The notes under the pieces are model-generated. The model searched no databases and was not told where the DNA came from. It worked only from the letters and a program-made list of their open reading frames with translations. This document shows, piece after piece, positions 1 to 8,427 of a stretch of DNA of 16,577 bases. This stretch comes from Pseudomonadota bacterium (GTDB lineage Bacteria > Pseudomonadota > Alphaproteobacteria > Sphingomonadales > Sphingomonadaceae), in NCBI GenBank assembly GCA_023422695.1, contig JAFAGN010000017.1, forward strand, positions 1-16,577, written 5' to 3'. Numbering within the stretch: position 1 is the stretch's first letter; each line of letters begins with the position of its first letter. The position numbers and the translations under genes were made by a program.

Positions 1-24
1 ACGCGAAGGAGGGCGCTGCCCAAC

Positions 25-54
25 GTGTCTCGACTTCGCTCGACACGAACGGGA
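25..54. repeat. REP-like palindromic repeat, single arm at window edge
   Basis: This 30-base arm reads GTGTCTCGACTTCGCTCGAC followed by ACGAACGGGA. Its reverse complement matches 1526-1555 base for base, and the similarity continues some way past the arm. At 1526-1609 the arm is paired with an inverted partner, so the copy here is probably half of the same kind of element, with its partner lying outside the window. It lies just upstream of the cysteine desulfurase start. Confidence 0.75.
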
Positions 55-65
55 TAAGGGGGCAG

Positions 66-1154
66 ATGCCGCGCATGATCTACCTAGACTATCAGGCCAC
101 GACCCCGCTCGCGCCCGAAGCGCGCGAGGCCATGCTGCGCTGGCTGGGCGATGACGGCTTCGCCAACCCGTCGAGCACGCACAAGGCCGGCCGTGCCGCC
201 GCCGCCGCCGTCGAGGTCGCGCGCGATCAAGTCGCGGCGTTGCTGCCCAAACATGGCCGCGTCTTTTTCACGTCAGGCGCCACCGAGGCGCTGAACTGGG
301 CGCTGCTCCGCGGCGCCGAGATCATGCCGGGCGGCGTTGCAGGGCTCAGCATCGAACATGCCGCGTCGCTGCAATGTCTTGAGCGCTTGCATGCGACCAT
401 ATTGCCGGTCGATGGCGAAGGTGTCGCATTGGCACCCGAGCCCGCCCTGATCCCCGAAAACGGCATTGTTGCGGCGATGCTGGTGAATAACGAGGTCGGG
501 ACGATCCAGCCGGTCGCCGAATACGCCGACGCCGCGCATGAAAAAAGCAGCCTGCTGCTTTGTGACGCGGTGCAGGGCTATGGGCGCGTCGCCATCCCTG
601 AAAGCGCCGACCTGATTGCCATTTCCGCGCACAAGATCCACGGGCCGAAGGGCATCGGCGCACTGTGGGTCCGCGACGGCGTCGACCTGCCGCCGCTGAT
701 GTTCGGCGGCGCGCAGGAGCAGGGAATGCGATCGGGTACCGTGTCGCCCGCGCTGTGCGCCGGGTTCGGCGCCGCCGCGGCGCTCGCTGCCGACCGCTTC
801 GACAGCGACGCCGCGCATGTCGAACGGCTGTGGTCGCTGGCGCGCGACATGCTGCCCGAATGGACGCTCAACGGCGCCGCAAACCCCCGCTATCACGGCA
901 ATCTCAATATCCGCCGTGAGGGCGTCAACGGCCTGCGCCTGATGTCCGACGCGCGCGAGGTCGCTTTCTCGCTCGGCAGCGCGTGCGGCAGCGGGTCGGG
1001 CAAGGTCAGCCATGTGCTGCGCGCGATGGGGGTGAGCGAGGTCGACGCGCGCGCGTCGATCCGCCTCGGCTGGGGACGCTACACCAGCGAACAGGAATTG
1101 CGCGACGGGCTGACCGCGATCAAGGACGCCGCGCGATTGCAGGGGGTCAATTGA
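66..1154 (+). CDS. Cysteine desulfurase (NifS/IscS family, class V aminotransferase)
   Basis: A PLP-dependent enzyme that takes sulfur from L-cysteine, giving alanine and an enzyme persulfide used for Fe-S cluster or thio-cofactor synthesis in the cytoplasm. Visible marks are the N-terminal YLDYQATTPL, the FTSGATEALN cofactor-binding stretch, the SAHKIHGPKG motif with the Schiff-base lysine at K190, and the catalytic cysteine C307 in GSACGSGSGKVSHVL near the C-terminus. At 362 residues it is shorter than E. coli IscS (404), as is common for NifS-like proteins outside full isc operons. The start at 66 follows a purine-rich GGGGGC. A second ATG three codons later is possible. Its stop overlaps the ferredoxin start by one base (TGATG), so the two are probably translated together. 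No scaffold gene (iscU, sufB) is in view, so I give no symbol. The family is certain; the exact paralogue is not. Confidence 0.93.
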   Translation: MPRMIYLDYQATTPLAPEAREAMLRWLGDDGFANPSSTHKAGRAAAAAVEVARDQVAALLPKHGRVFFTSGATEALNWALLRGAEIMPGGVAGLSIEHAASLQCLERLHATILPVDGEGVALAPEPALIPENGIVAAMLVNNEVGTIQPVAEYADAAHEKSSLLLCDAVQGYGRVAIPESADLIAISAHKIHGPKGIGALWVRDGVDLPPLMFGGAQEQGMRSGTVSPALCAGFGAAAALAADRFDSDAAHVERLWSLARDMLPEWTLNGAANPRYHGNLNIRREGVNGLRLMSDAREVAFSLGSACGSGSGKVSHVLRAMGVSEVDARASIRLGWGRYTSEQELRDGLTAIKDAARLQGVN

Positions 1155-1489
1155 TGCGCGTCACCTTCATTCACGCCGATGGCAAGGGCCGCACCGATGC
1201 CGACGCCGAGCCGGGCAGCGTCCTGCTCGACGTCGCGCAGGCGCATCTGATGCCGCTGGAGGGGACGTGCGAAGGGCAGATGGCCTGTTCGACCTGCCAT
1301 GTCATCGTGGCGAAAGAGGATTTTGGCCGCCTGCCGCCCGCGAGCGAGATGGAGGAAGATATGCTCGACTTGGCCGCCGGGGTGCGCCGGACCAGCCGCC
1401 TCGCTTGCCAGATTGTGCTGACCGAGGCGATGGACGGGCTGGCGGTGCATATCCCGGGCGAAAGCCGCAATATGCAGGGGCCGCGGTGA
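1154..1489 (+). CDS. fdx: [2Fe-2S] ferredoxin, adrenodoxin/ISC type
   Basis: A small cytoplasmic electron carrier of 111 residues. The cluster ligands are C39, C45 and C48 (in GTCEGQMACSTCH) and C85 (RLACQI), which is the C-X5-C-X2-C-X36-C spacing of adrenodoxin-like ferredoxins. These supply electrons for Fe-S cluster assembly or to cytochrome P450 systems. The acidic stretch after the cluster (SEMEEDMLDL) is the region that contacts redox partners in this family. It starts inside the stop codon of the cysteine desulfurase, which favours a role in Fe-S biogenesis over P450 chemistry. That role is inferred from context. A short hairpin (GACGGC/GCCGTC, 1502-1519) follows the stop without a T tract. 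Confidence 0.93.
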   Translation: MRVTFIHADGKGRTDADAEPGSVLLDVAQAHLMPLEGTCEGQMACSTCHVIVAKEDFGRLPPASEMEEDMLDLAAGVRRTSRLACQIVLTEAMDGLAVHIPGESRNMQGPR

Positions 1490-1525
1490 GCGGTAGGAGC
1501 CGACGGCGCAAAAGCCGTCCCCTGA

Positions 1526-1609
1526 TCCCGTTCGTGTCGAGCGAAGTCGAGACACGTTTCGGCAGCGCAGGACGTTGGGGTGTCTCGCCTTCGCTCGACA
1601 CGCACGGGA
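1526..1609. repeat. Paired inverted REP-like element (family 1)
   Basis: Two 30-base arms, 1526-1555 and 1580-1609, are reverse complements with two mismatches, around a 24-base centre. Each arm is itself an imperfect palindrome (GTG-TCGA ... TCGA-CAC) around a GCGAAG loop. The first arm equals the reverse complement of 25-54. This is the layout of a REPIN, two REP sequences facing each other. It lies between fdx and the SRP RNA gene. Confidence 0.8.
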
Positions 1610-1613
1610 AATA

Positions 1614-1634
1614 GGGGTGGTATGAAACCGCCCC
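1614..1634 (+). terminator. Stable hairpin after fdx, possible transcription end
   Basis: GGGGTGGT and ACCGCCCC form an 8-bp stem (one G-U pair in RNA) with the 5-base loop ATGAA. No T tract follows, so it is not a classic intrinsic terminator. It sits between the fdx unit and the SRP RNA promoter, where a transcript end is expected. Confidence 0.3.
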
Positions 1635-1668
1635 GAAGTGGACATCCGTTGGGCTGATGGCTCCGACC

Positions 1669-1697
1669 TTGCATTTCCCTTCATCCGCCGCCATATG
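1669..1697 (+). promoter_or_regulatory. Candidate sigma-70 promoter of the SRP RNA gene
   Basis: A -35-like TTGCAT (1669-1674), a 17-base spacer and a -10-like CATATG (1692-1697) place the expected start about 7 bases downstream, near 1704. That is exactly where the 5' arm of the folded SRP RNA begins. The agreement between promoter position and RNA fold is the main support. Confidence 0.5.
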
Positions 1698-1700
1698 CGC

Positions 1701-1798
1701 CGCGGAAGTCGGGCGGACGTGGTCTTCGCCAACCCGGTCAGGTCCGGAAGGAAGCAGCCGCAACGAATTCGCCGCGGGTCGTTCCGGCTTCCACCCAA
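1701..1798 (+). ncRNA. ffs: Signal recognition particle RNA (4.5S, bacterial small SRP)
   Basis: The RNA core of the signal recognition particle, which binds Ffh and targets inner-membrane proteins to FtsY. The apical tetraloop and asymmetric-loop signature GGTCAGGTCCGGAAGGAAGC then AGCC runs at 1736-1759 and matches the conserved bacterial domain IV, with its GGAA tetraloop. The ends pair: GGAAG at 1704-1708 with CTTCC at 1788-1792, giving the usual single rod of about 90-100 bases. The exact ends are my estimate. It lies directly upstream of dnaX, a common gene order in proteobacteria. Confidence 0.92.
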
Positions 1799-1841
1799 TT
1801 CCCCCTTCGACAAGATCGCGCGCCGTCCCTAAGACGGAGCG

Positions 1842-3548
1842 ATGAGCGATTCCGCCGATGACGAACCGACGATGCTGGGGATGGACCTGCCCGAGGTAAA
1901 GCCGCAGGCTTCCAGCGGCCCGTACCGCGTTCTCGCCCGCAAATATCGCCCGCAAACCTTTGCCGAACTGATCGGGCAGGACGCGATGGTCCGCACGCTG
2001 GGCAATGCGATTGCCCGCGACCGGCTGGCGCATGCATTTCTGATGACCGGGGTGCGCGGGGTCGGCAAGACGTCGACCGCGCGCCTCATCGCCAAGGCGC
2101 TCAACTGCATCGGCGCCGACGGGCAGGGCGGTCCGACGATCGACCCGTGCGGCGTGTGCGAGCCGTGCCGCGCGATCACCGAAGGCCGCCACATCGACGT
2201 CATCGAGATGGACGCGGCGTCGAACACCGGCGTCGACGATGTGCGCGAGATTATCGAGGCGGTGCGCTATGCTGCGGTGTCGGCGCGCTACAAGATCTAC
2301 ATCATCGACGAAGTGCATATGTTGTCGCGCAACGCCTTCAATGCGCTCTTGAAAACGCTCGAAGAGCCGCCGCCGCACGTCAAATTCCTGTTCGCGACGA
2401 CCGAAGTCAACAAGGTGCCAGTGACGGTGCTGTCGCGCTGTCAGCGCTTCGATTTGCGCCGCATTACCCCCGACATGCTGTTCGCGCATTTCAGCGCGAT
2501 CCTGCAAAAGGAAGGCGTCGAAGCCGAAGCGCCAGCGATCTGGCTGATCGCCAATGCCGCCGAGGGATCGGTGCGCGACGGGCTGTCGATTCTGGACCAG
2601 GCAATTGCCCATGCCGACCTCGATGGCGGCGGCAAGATTAGCGCCGATCAGGTACGAGTCATGCTCGGCCTGTCCGATCGCACATCGATTGCACAGTTAA
2701 TGGCATCGATCCTTGAGGGCGACAGTGGCGCCGCGATCGATCTGGCGCGCGCGCAATATGCGCTGGGGATTGAGCCGGTGGCGATGGTGCGCGGGCTGAT
2801 GGACCTGACCCACGCGGTGACGCTGGCCAAGGTGTCGCGCCATGACGATCCCGCGCTGGCCGAGGCTGACCGCGAACGCATCGGTGACTGGGCGCAAAAG
2901 CTGGGCTTCGCGCCGCTCAACCGCCTGTGGCAGTTGCTGCTCAAGGGCCATGACGAGGTGCTGCGCGCCAACAATCCGCTCGAGCATCTGGAAATGCTGC
3001 TGCTGCGCGTGATTTACGCGGCATCGATGCCCGATCCCGGCGAGCTGGCGAAGCTGCTCGAATCGGGGCGGTTGCCGACGATGCCGCTGGCGGCGCCTTC
3101 GGCGGCCAGCGGGGCGGAGACAGCTGCTGCAGCACCCGCTGCCGAGGCCGCGCCGACGGTGGAGGTTCCGGCAACGTCGCTGACGATCGCGCAAATCCAC
3201 CAGCTTCTCGAAAGCAGCGGTAATCATCGGCTCGCCGTGCAGGTGCACGATCATCTTCGCGTTATCGCGCTGGAGCCGGGGCAGCTGGTCTTTGCCGCCG
3301 TCCCGGCGCTGGCGCCAGCGTTTACGCGCGACCTGAGCGACGCGCTGCTTGCCGCGACCGGCAGCCGCTGGCACGTCCGCGCGGAGGAAGGCGAGGCGCG
3401 GCCCAGCCTGGGCGAGGTGCGCGCCGCGACCGCTGCGGACAATGACGCGCGGATACGCGAACTGCCGGTGGTGAAGGCCGCGCTGGCGGCTTTTCCCGAC
3501 GCCAGCCTTGAAGACCCCGCCGACAATCGCCATAAGTCCAACCCATGA
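1842..3548 (+). CDS. dnaX: DNA polymerase III clamp-loader subunits gamma/tau
   Basis: The ATPase of the clamp loader, which opens the beta sliding clamp and links polymerase cores to the replication fork. AAA+ marks: Walker A GVRGVGKT (residues 70-77), a zinc site of four cysteines (C89, C103, C106, C109), Walker B IIDEVH (154-159) and the SRC sensor motif in TVLSRCQRFDLRR. A proline/alanine-rich linker near residues 420-450 precedes the C-terminal tau domain. At 568 residues it is somewhat shorter than E. coli tau (643). I see no obvious A-AAA-AAG slippery site for making gamma. The start follows GGAG (1836-1839) with only two bases between, so a later ATG (1872 or 1881) is possible. Its stop overlaps the ybaB start as ATGA. 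Confidence 0.96.
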   Translation: MSDSADDEPTMLGMDLPEVKPQASSGPYRVLARKYRPQTFAELIGQDAMVRTLGNAIARDRLAHAFLMTGVRGVGKTSTARLIAKALNCIGADGQGGPTIDPCGVCEPCRAITEGRHIDVIEMDAASNTGVDDVREIIEAVRYAAVSARYKIYIIDEVHMLSRNAFNALLKTLEEPPPHVKFLFATTEVNKVPVTVLSRCQRFDLRRITPDMLFAHFSAILQKEGVEAEAPAIWLIANAAEGSVRDGLSILDQAIAHADLDGGGKISADQVRVMLGLSDRTSIAQLMASILEGDSGAAIDLARAQYALGIEPVAMVRGLMDLTHAVTLAKVSRHDDPALAEADRERIGDWAQKLGFAPLNRLWQLLLKGHDEVLRANNPLEHLEMLLLRVIYAASMPDPGELAKLLESGRLPTMPLAAPSAASGAETAAAAPAAEAAPTVEVPATSLTIAQIHQLLESSGNHRLAVQVHDHLRVIALEPGQLVFAAVPALAPAFTRDLSDALLAATGSRWHVRAEEGEARPSLGEVRAATAADNDARIRELPVVKAALAAFPDASLEDPADNRHKSNP

Positions 3549-3880
3549 AATCGATCGAAGAAATGATGAAGGCGGCGCAGGAAGCTGCGGCCACGGTGCA
3601 GGCGCAGATGCAGGAGGCGCAGGCGAAGCTCGACAGTGTCGAGGTCGAAGGCGTGTCGGGCGGCGGCCTGGTGCGGATTCTTGCCAGCGCGAAGGGCCGG
3701 ATCAAGTCGATCAGCATCGACGACAGCCTGATCGTTCCTTCGGACAAGCAGATGCTCGAAGATTTGCTCGCGGCCGCATTCAACGATGCGCGCGAGAAGG
3801 CCGATCGGGCCAGCAACGAGGAAATGGGCAAGATGACCAGCGGCCTGCCACTGCCCTCGGGATTCAAGCTGCCGTTTTAA
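3545..3880 (+). CDS. ybaB: YbaB/EbfC family nucleoid-associated protein
   Basis: A small DNA-binding protein (111 residues) of the YbaB/EbfC family, homodimeric and thought to coat the nucleoid. The helical N-terminus (MKSIEEMMKAAQEAAATVQAQMQEAQ), the VEGVSGGGLVRI strand region and the C-terminal helix KADRASNEEMGKMTSGLPLPSGFKLPF fit the family in sequence and length. The start overlaps the dnaX stop (ATGA), so the two are cotranscribed and probably translationally coupled. In many bacteria recR follows ybaB; here a paired repeat and then lon follow, so that part of the usual cluster is missing locally. Confidence 0.93.
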   Translation: MKSIEEMMKAAQEAAATVQAQMQEAQAKLDSVEVEGVSGGGLVRILASAKGRIKSISIDDSLIVPSDKQMLEDLLAAAFNDAREKADRASNEEMGKMTSGLPLPSGFKLPF

Positions 3881-3888
3881 GCTAAAAT

Positions 3889-4026
3889 AATCCTCCCTGT
3901 CGCGTAGCGATGGGGAGGGGGACCGTCCGCGAAGCGGATGGTGGAGGGGCGGCAACGGTTGCGCCAAAGCCCGTCCGTCAGCGCGCCGCGCTGCCACCTC
4001 CCCATCGCTTCGCGACAGGGAGGATT
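3889..4026. repeat. Paired inverted REP-like element (family 2)
   Basis: Two 30-base arms, 3889-3918 and 3997-4026, are reverse complements with one mismatch, around a 78-base centre. Each arm folds alone: CTCCC and GGGAG, a small TG/TG internal loop, then TCGC/GCGA around a 3-base loop. The centre holds a further palindrome around CCGTCCGCGAAGCGGATGG. The element separates ybaB from the lon promoter and could end ybaB transcripts. Its sequence differs from the other repeat families here. Confidence 0.85.
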
Positions 4027-4050
4027 GATCGACCGGTTCAGCACTCTGAC

Positions 4051-4080
4051 ATTGAATGCGTGCGAAGTTACGCCATATTA
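4051..4080 (+). promoter_or_regulatory. Candidate lon promoter, heat-shock-like
   Basis: ATTGAA (4051-4056), 16 bases, then CCATATTA (4073-4080) resembles the sigma-32 pattern CTTGAA...CCCATAT. The same stretch also reads as a sigma-70 promoter, TTGAAT with 17 bases to ATATTA. Lon is commonly heat-inducible, which makes the first reading plausible. This is inferred from pattern only. Confidence 0.4.
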
Positions 4081-4141
4081 GCGATGAACACCCTATAAGA
4101 GGGGCGGTGCGTCCGGTCGTGGCGCCTGCCCAGGAGCCGTA

Positions 4142-6538
<2,397 letters not shown>

Positions 6539-6617
6539 CGGTTGTGGATTCGGGTCGGACGAGGGTGTCTTTCGTCGCAAAAACGTCGTTTAACCGCCGT
6601 TTTCGCCCTTTTTTGCT

Positions 6618-6647
6618 TTGACAAGGCGGGGCGAAACGGCGTTAGTG
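6618..6647 (+). promoter_or_regulatory. Candidate hupB promoter
   Basis: A consensus -35 TTGACA (6618-6623) is followed after 17-18 bases by GTTAGTG (6641-6647), a weak -10. It lies about 60 bases upstream of the hupB start, so hupB probably has its own strong promoter as well as any readthrough from lon. The -35 is convincing, the -10 less so. Confidence 0.5.
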
Positions 6648-6705
6648 GCGCCCCATGGCATGACCATGAATCATTCAATCAACCAGAAGCAGGGGTTCCT
6701 TAGGC

Positions 6706-6978
6706 ATGAACAAACAAGACCTGATCGCCGCCGTCGCTGACTCGAGCGGCCTGACCAAGGGTGACGCGAGCAAGGCGGTCGAAGCCGTTTTCGAAGCGAT
6801 CACTGGTTCGCTGAAAAAGGGCGGTGAAGTTCGTCTCGTTGGTTTCGGCACGTTCGCAGTCAGCAAGCGCAAGGCATCGACCGGTCGCAACCCGCGCACC
6901 GGCGAAACGATGACCATCGCGGCATCGAACCAGCCCAAGTTCAAGGCCGGCAAGGCGCTCAAGGACGCGGTCAACTGA
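6706..6978 (+). CDS. hupB: DNA-binding protein HU
   Basis: A histone-like nucleoid protein of 90 residues, the usual HU length, which bends and compacts DNA as a dimer. The N-terminal MNKQDLIAAVADSSGLTKGDA helix pair, the GEVRLVGFGTFAVSKRKA sheet and the DNA-gripping beta arm with GRNPRTGE (the intercalating proline in RNP) are all present. It is a single HU gene here, so it may act as a homodimer. The symbol follows the lon-hupB order and is not proof of subunit type. A hairpin terminator follows at 7007. Confidence 0.96.
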   Translation: MNKQDLIAAVADSSGLTKGDASKAVEAVFEAITGSLKKGGEVRLVGFGTFAVSKRKASTGRNPRTGETMTIAASNQPKFKAGKALKDAVN

Positions 6979-7006
6979 TTGGCCAGCCCTTTGGGTGAGA
7001 ATATTT

Positions 7007-7036
7007 CAGGCCGCGGCGCAAGCTGCGGCCTGATTT
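7007..7036 (+). terminator. Intrinsic-terminator-like hairpin after hupB
   Basis: CAGGCCGC (7007-7014) pairs perfectly with GCGGCCTG (7025-7032), and ATTT follows. The stem is strong but the T tract is short. The position, 28 bases after the hupB stop and ahead of the tRNA, suits a transcript end. Confidence 0.6.
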
Positions 7037-7137
7037 GCATCGGGCGGCGCGTTTCGACGAAATCGCCGTTGCAATCACCGGCGCAGCGGCTATGGACGTC
7101 CGGCTTTCGGATGTCGGCCACCCGGCCGGAACCGGAC

Positions 7138-7212
7138 GGGCGCGTAGCTCAGTGGTAGAGCACACCCTTCACACGGGTGGGGTCGCAGGTTCAATCCCTG
7201 CCGCGCCCACCA
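7138..7212 (+). tRNA. tRNA-Val (anticodon CAC)
   Basis: A complete cloverleaf: acceptor GGGCGCG (7138-7144) with CGCGCCC (7202-7208), D arm in TAGCTCAGTGGTAGAGCA, anticodon stem CACCC/GGGTG with loop TTCACAC (anticodon CAC, reading GUG valine codons), and T arm GCAGG-TTCAATC-CCTGC. ACCA (7209-7212) is encoded in the DNA. GUG is a frequent valine codon in a high-GC genome. No integrase or duplicated 3' end is visible beside it, so there is no sign that it serves as an attachment site. A weak promoter-like TTGCAA/TATGGA pair lies at 7069-7096. Confidence 0.96.
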
Positions 7213-7260
7213 TGGCCCGGTCGGACCTTCGCGCGAGCGAAACGCCAGCTGACCGGACCA
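7213..7260 (+). other. Nested hairpin directly after tRNA-Val
   Basis: TGGCCCGGTC (7213-7222) pairs with GACCGGACCA (7251-7260) with one wobble. Inside it TTCGC (7228-7232) and GCGAA (7237-7241) form a second stem with a GCGA loop. It begins on the base after the tRNA CCA end. It could be a tRNA trailer or a terminator without a T tract. The function is unknown. Confidence 0.4.
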
Positions 7261-7300
7261 TTCATCGCCTATTCAATGCCTTTGCATTAGAGAGACGGCC

Positions 7301-7609
7301 ATGACCCGTACCCTGATCTTTTCGCTCATCTCGGCCCTGCTGCTGTCGGCAGGCGCACCGGCGGCCGCGCGCGGCAACCGCGATCAGGATCATCTGCGCG
7401 AAGCCGCCGCACAGGGGCAGGTCATTCCGCTCAACCGTCTGATCGCCGAAGTCCGGTCGCGCGCGCCCTACAGCGACATGACCTATCTGGGCGGGCCGCA
7501 GTTCGATGCGGGGCGAATGATCTATGCGCTGAAATTCATGGACGGCAGCCAGGTCGTCGTCGTTTATGTCGATGCCCGCACGGGCCGGATCGTCGGCCGC
7601 AAACCCTGA
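7301..7609 (+). CDS. Secreted PepSY-domain protein
   Basis: A small exported protein of 102 residues. Residues 1-23 are a signal peptide (MTRTLIFSLISALLLSAGAPAAA) with likely cleavage at AAA-RG. The rest is one PepSY-like domain: a helix with LNRLIAEVRSRAPYSDMTYLGG, then strands ending VVVVYVDARTGRIVGRKP, the typical 'DA.TG.I' finish of this family. PepSY domains often inhibit peptidases or modulate envelope sensors. It lies immediately upstream of a two-component system, and small PepSY-like proteins next to PhoPQ/FeuPQ-type systems are known modulators (FeuN-like), so a role as periplasmic partner of the kinase is a reasonable inference. The ribosome site AGAGAGACGG precedes the ATG. Whether it shares a transcript with the regulator is open, since 114 bases with their own promoter-like signal follow. 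Confidence 0.82.
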   Translation: MTRTLIFSLISALLLSAGAPAAARGNRDQDHLREAAAQGQVIPLNRLIAEVRSRAPYSDMTYLGGPQFDAGRMIYALKFMDGSQVVVVYVDARTGRIVGRKP

Positions 7610-7625
7610 AATTTTTACCTCGCTG

Positions 7626-7658
7626 ACGATCATCGCAACGACATTTTGCGATGATCGT
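7626..7658. promoter_or_regulatory. 13-bp perfect inverted repeat, candidate operator
   Basis: ACGATCATCGCAA (7626-7638) and TTGCGATGATCGT (7646-7658) are exact reverse complements separated by 7 bases. The right half overlaps the -35 of the promoter candidate at 7646-7674. There is no T tract on either side, so an operator is more likely than a terminator. It could bind a dimeric regulator, possibly the adjacent response regulator. Confidence 0.5.
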
Positions 7659-7674
7659 TCGGACTTGATACATA
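7646..7674 (+). promoter_or_regulatory. Candidate promoter of the two-component operon
   Basis: TTGCGA (7646-7651), a 17-base spacer and TACATA (7669-7674) make a plausible sigma-70 promoter. It lies about 50 bases upstream of the response regulator start. The -35 is contained in the right arm of the inverted repeat. Confidence 0.4.
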
Positions 7675-7723
7675 GTCGTAACATGCGGTCGGCGCGGTCC
7701 GTCCGCCAACGAAAGGCGTCCGA

Positions 7724-8389
7724 ATGCGGATCTTGATTGTCGAAGACGAACCCACCCTCGGCCCGCAGTTGAAGGCGACGCTGGAATCGACGGGCTATGC
7801 CGTCGATCTGGCGACCGATGGCGAGGATGGGCATTTCCTCGGCTCGACCGAAAATTACGACGCCGCCATCCTCGACCTCGGGCTGCCCGAAATCGACGGG
7901 CTGACCGTGCTCGATCGCTGGCGCCGCGAAAAGCGCAATTTCCCGGTGCTGGTGCTGACCGCGCGCGACAGCTGGTCGGACAAGGTCGCCGGGCTCGATG
8001 CAGGCGCCGACGATTATCTGGCGAAGCCGTTCCAGACCGAGGAACTGATCGCCCGCCTCCGCGCACTGATCCGCCGCGCGGCGGGCAATGCATCAAGCGA
8101 ACTCACCGCGGGCGATGTGCGGCTCGACACCCGTTCGGGCCGCGTGACGCTGGCGGGCGAGGCGGTGAAATTGACCGCGCAGGAATATAAGCTGCTGTCC
8201 TATCTGCTCCACCACAAGGGCAAGGTCGTCTCGCGCACCGAGCTGATCGAGCATATCTACGACCAGGATTTCGATCGCGATTCGAACACGATCGAGGTGT
8301 TCGTGACGCGCATCCGCAAAAAGCTGGGCGCTGACATCATCACCACGATCCGCGGCCTCGGCTATCAGCTCGACGATCCGCAGAGTTGA
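7724..8389 (+). CDS. OmpR/PhoP-family response regulator
   Basis: A DNA-binding response regulator of 221 residues. The receiver domain (1-115) has the acidic pair E7/D8, the phospho-acceptor D51 (ILDLGLPEIDG), the switch T79 (LVLTARD) and K101 (LAKPF). The winged-helix domain (about 125-218) has LTAQEYKLLSYLLHHKGKVV and the recognition region NTIEVFVTRIRKKLG, ending IITTIRGLGYQL. Sequence and length resemble PhoP, FeuP and related regulators. It is activated by phosphorylation from the kinase that follows and then binds direct repeats in target promoters. A repeat element lies in the 111-base gap before the kinase. The target genes cannot be told from the sequence. Confidence 0.94.
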   Translation: MRILIVEDEPTLGPQLKATLESTGYAVDLATDGEDGHFLGSTENYDAAILDLGLPEIDGLTVLDRWRREKRNFPVLVLTARDSWSDKVAGLDAGADDYLAKPFQTEELIARLRALIRRAAGNASSELTAGDVRLDTRSGRVTLAGEAVKLTAQEYKLLSYLLHHKGKVVSRTELIEHIYDQDFDRDSNTIEVFVTRIRKKLGADIITTIRGLGYQLDDPQS

Positions 8390-8427
8390 GAGCGATCCTT
8401 TCGAAATGAAGCACGTCGTTCCCTTGT

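Noticed and set aside
3910..4098. A 62-codon open frame within the repeat upstream of lon
   Set aside because: Most of its codons lie in the palindromic element and lon promoter region; there is no ribosome site and no similarity I recognise.
6579..6613. Possible terminator after lon (AAAACG/CGTTTT stem followed by a T run)
   Set aside because: The stem is short and A/T-rich with a 12-base loop, so it would be weak; lon may read through into hupB.
7035..7304. An 89-codon plus-strand open frame spanning the tRNA-Val gene
   Set aside because: It runs straight through the tRNA and its flanking hairpin and has no plausible protein features.
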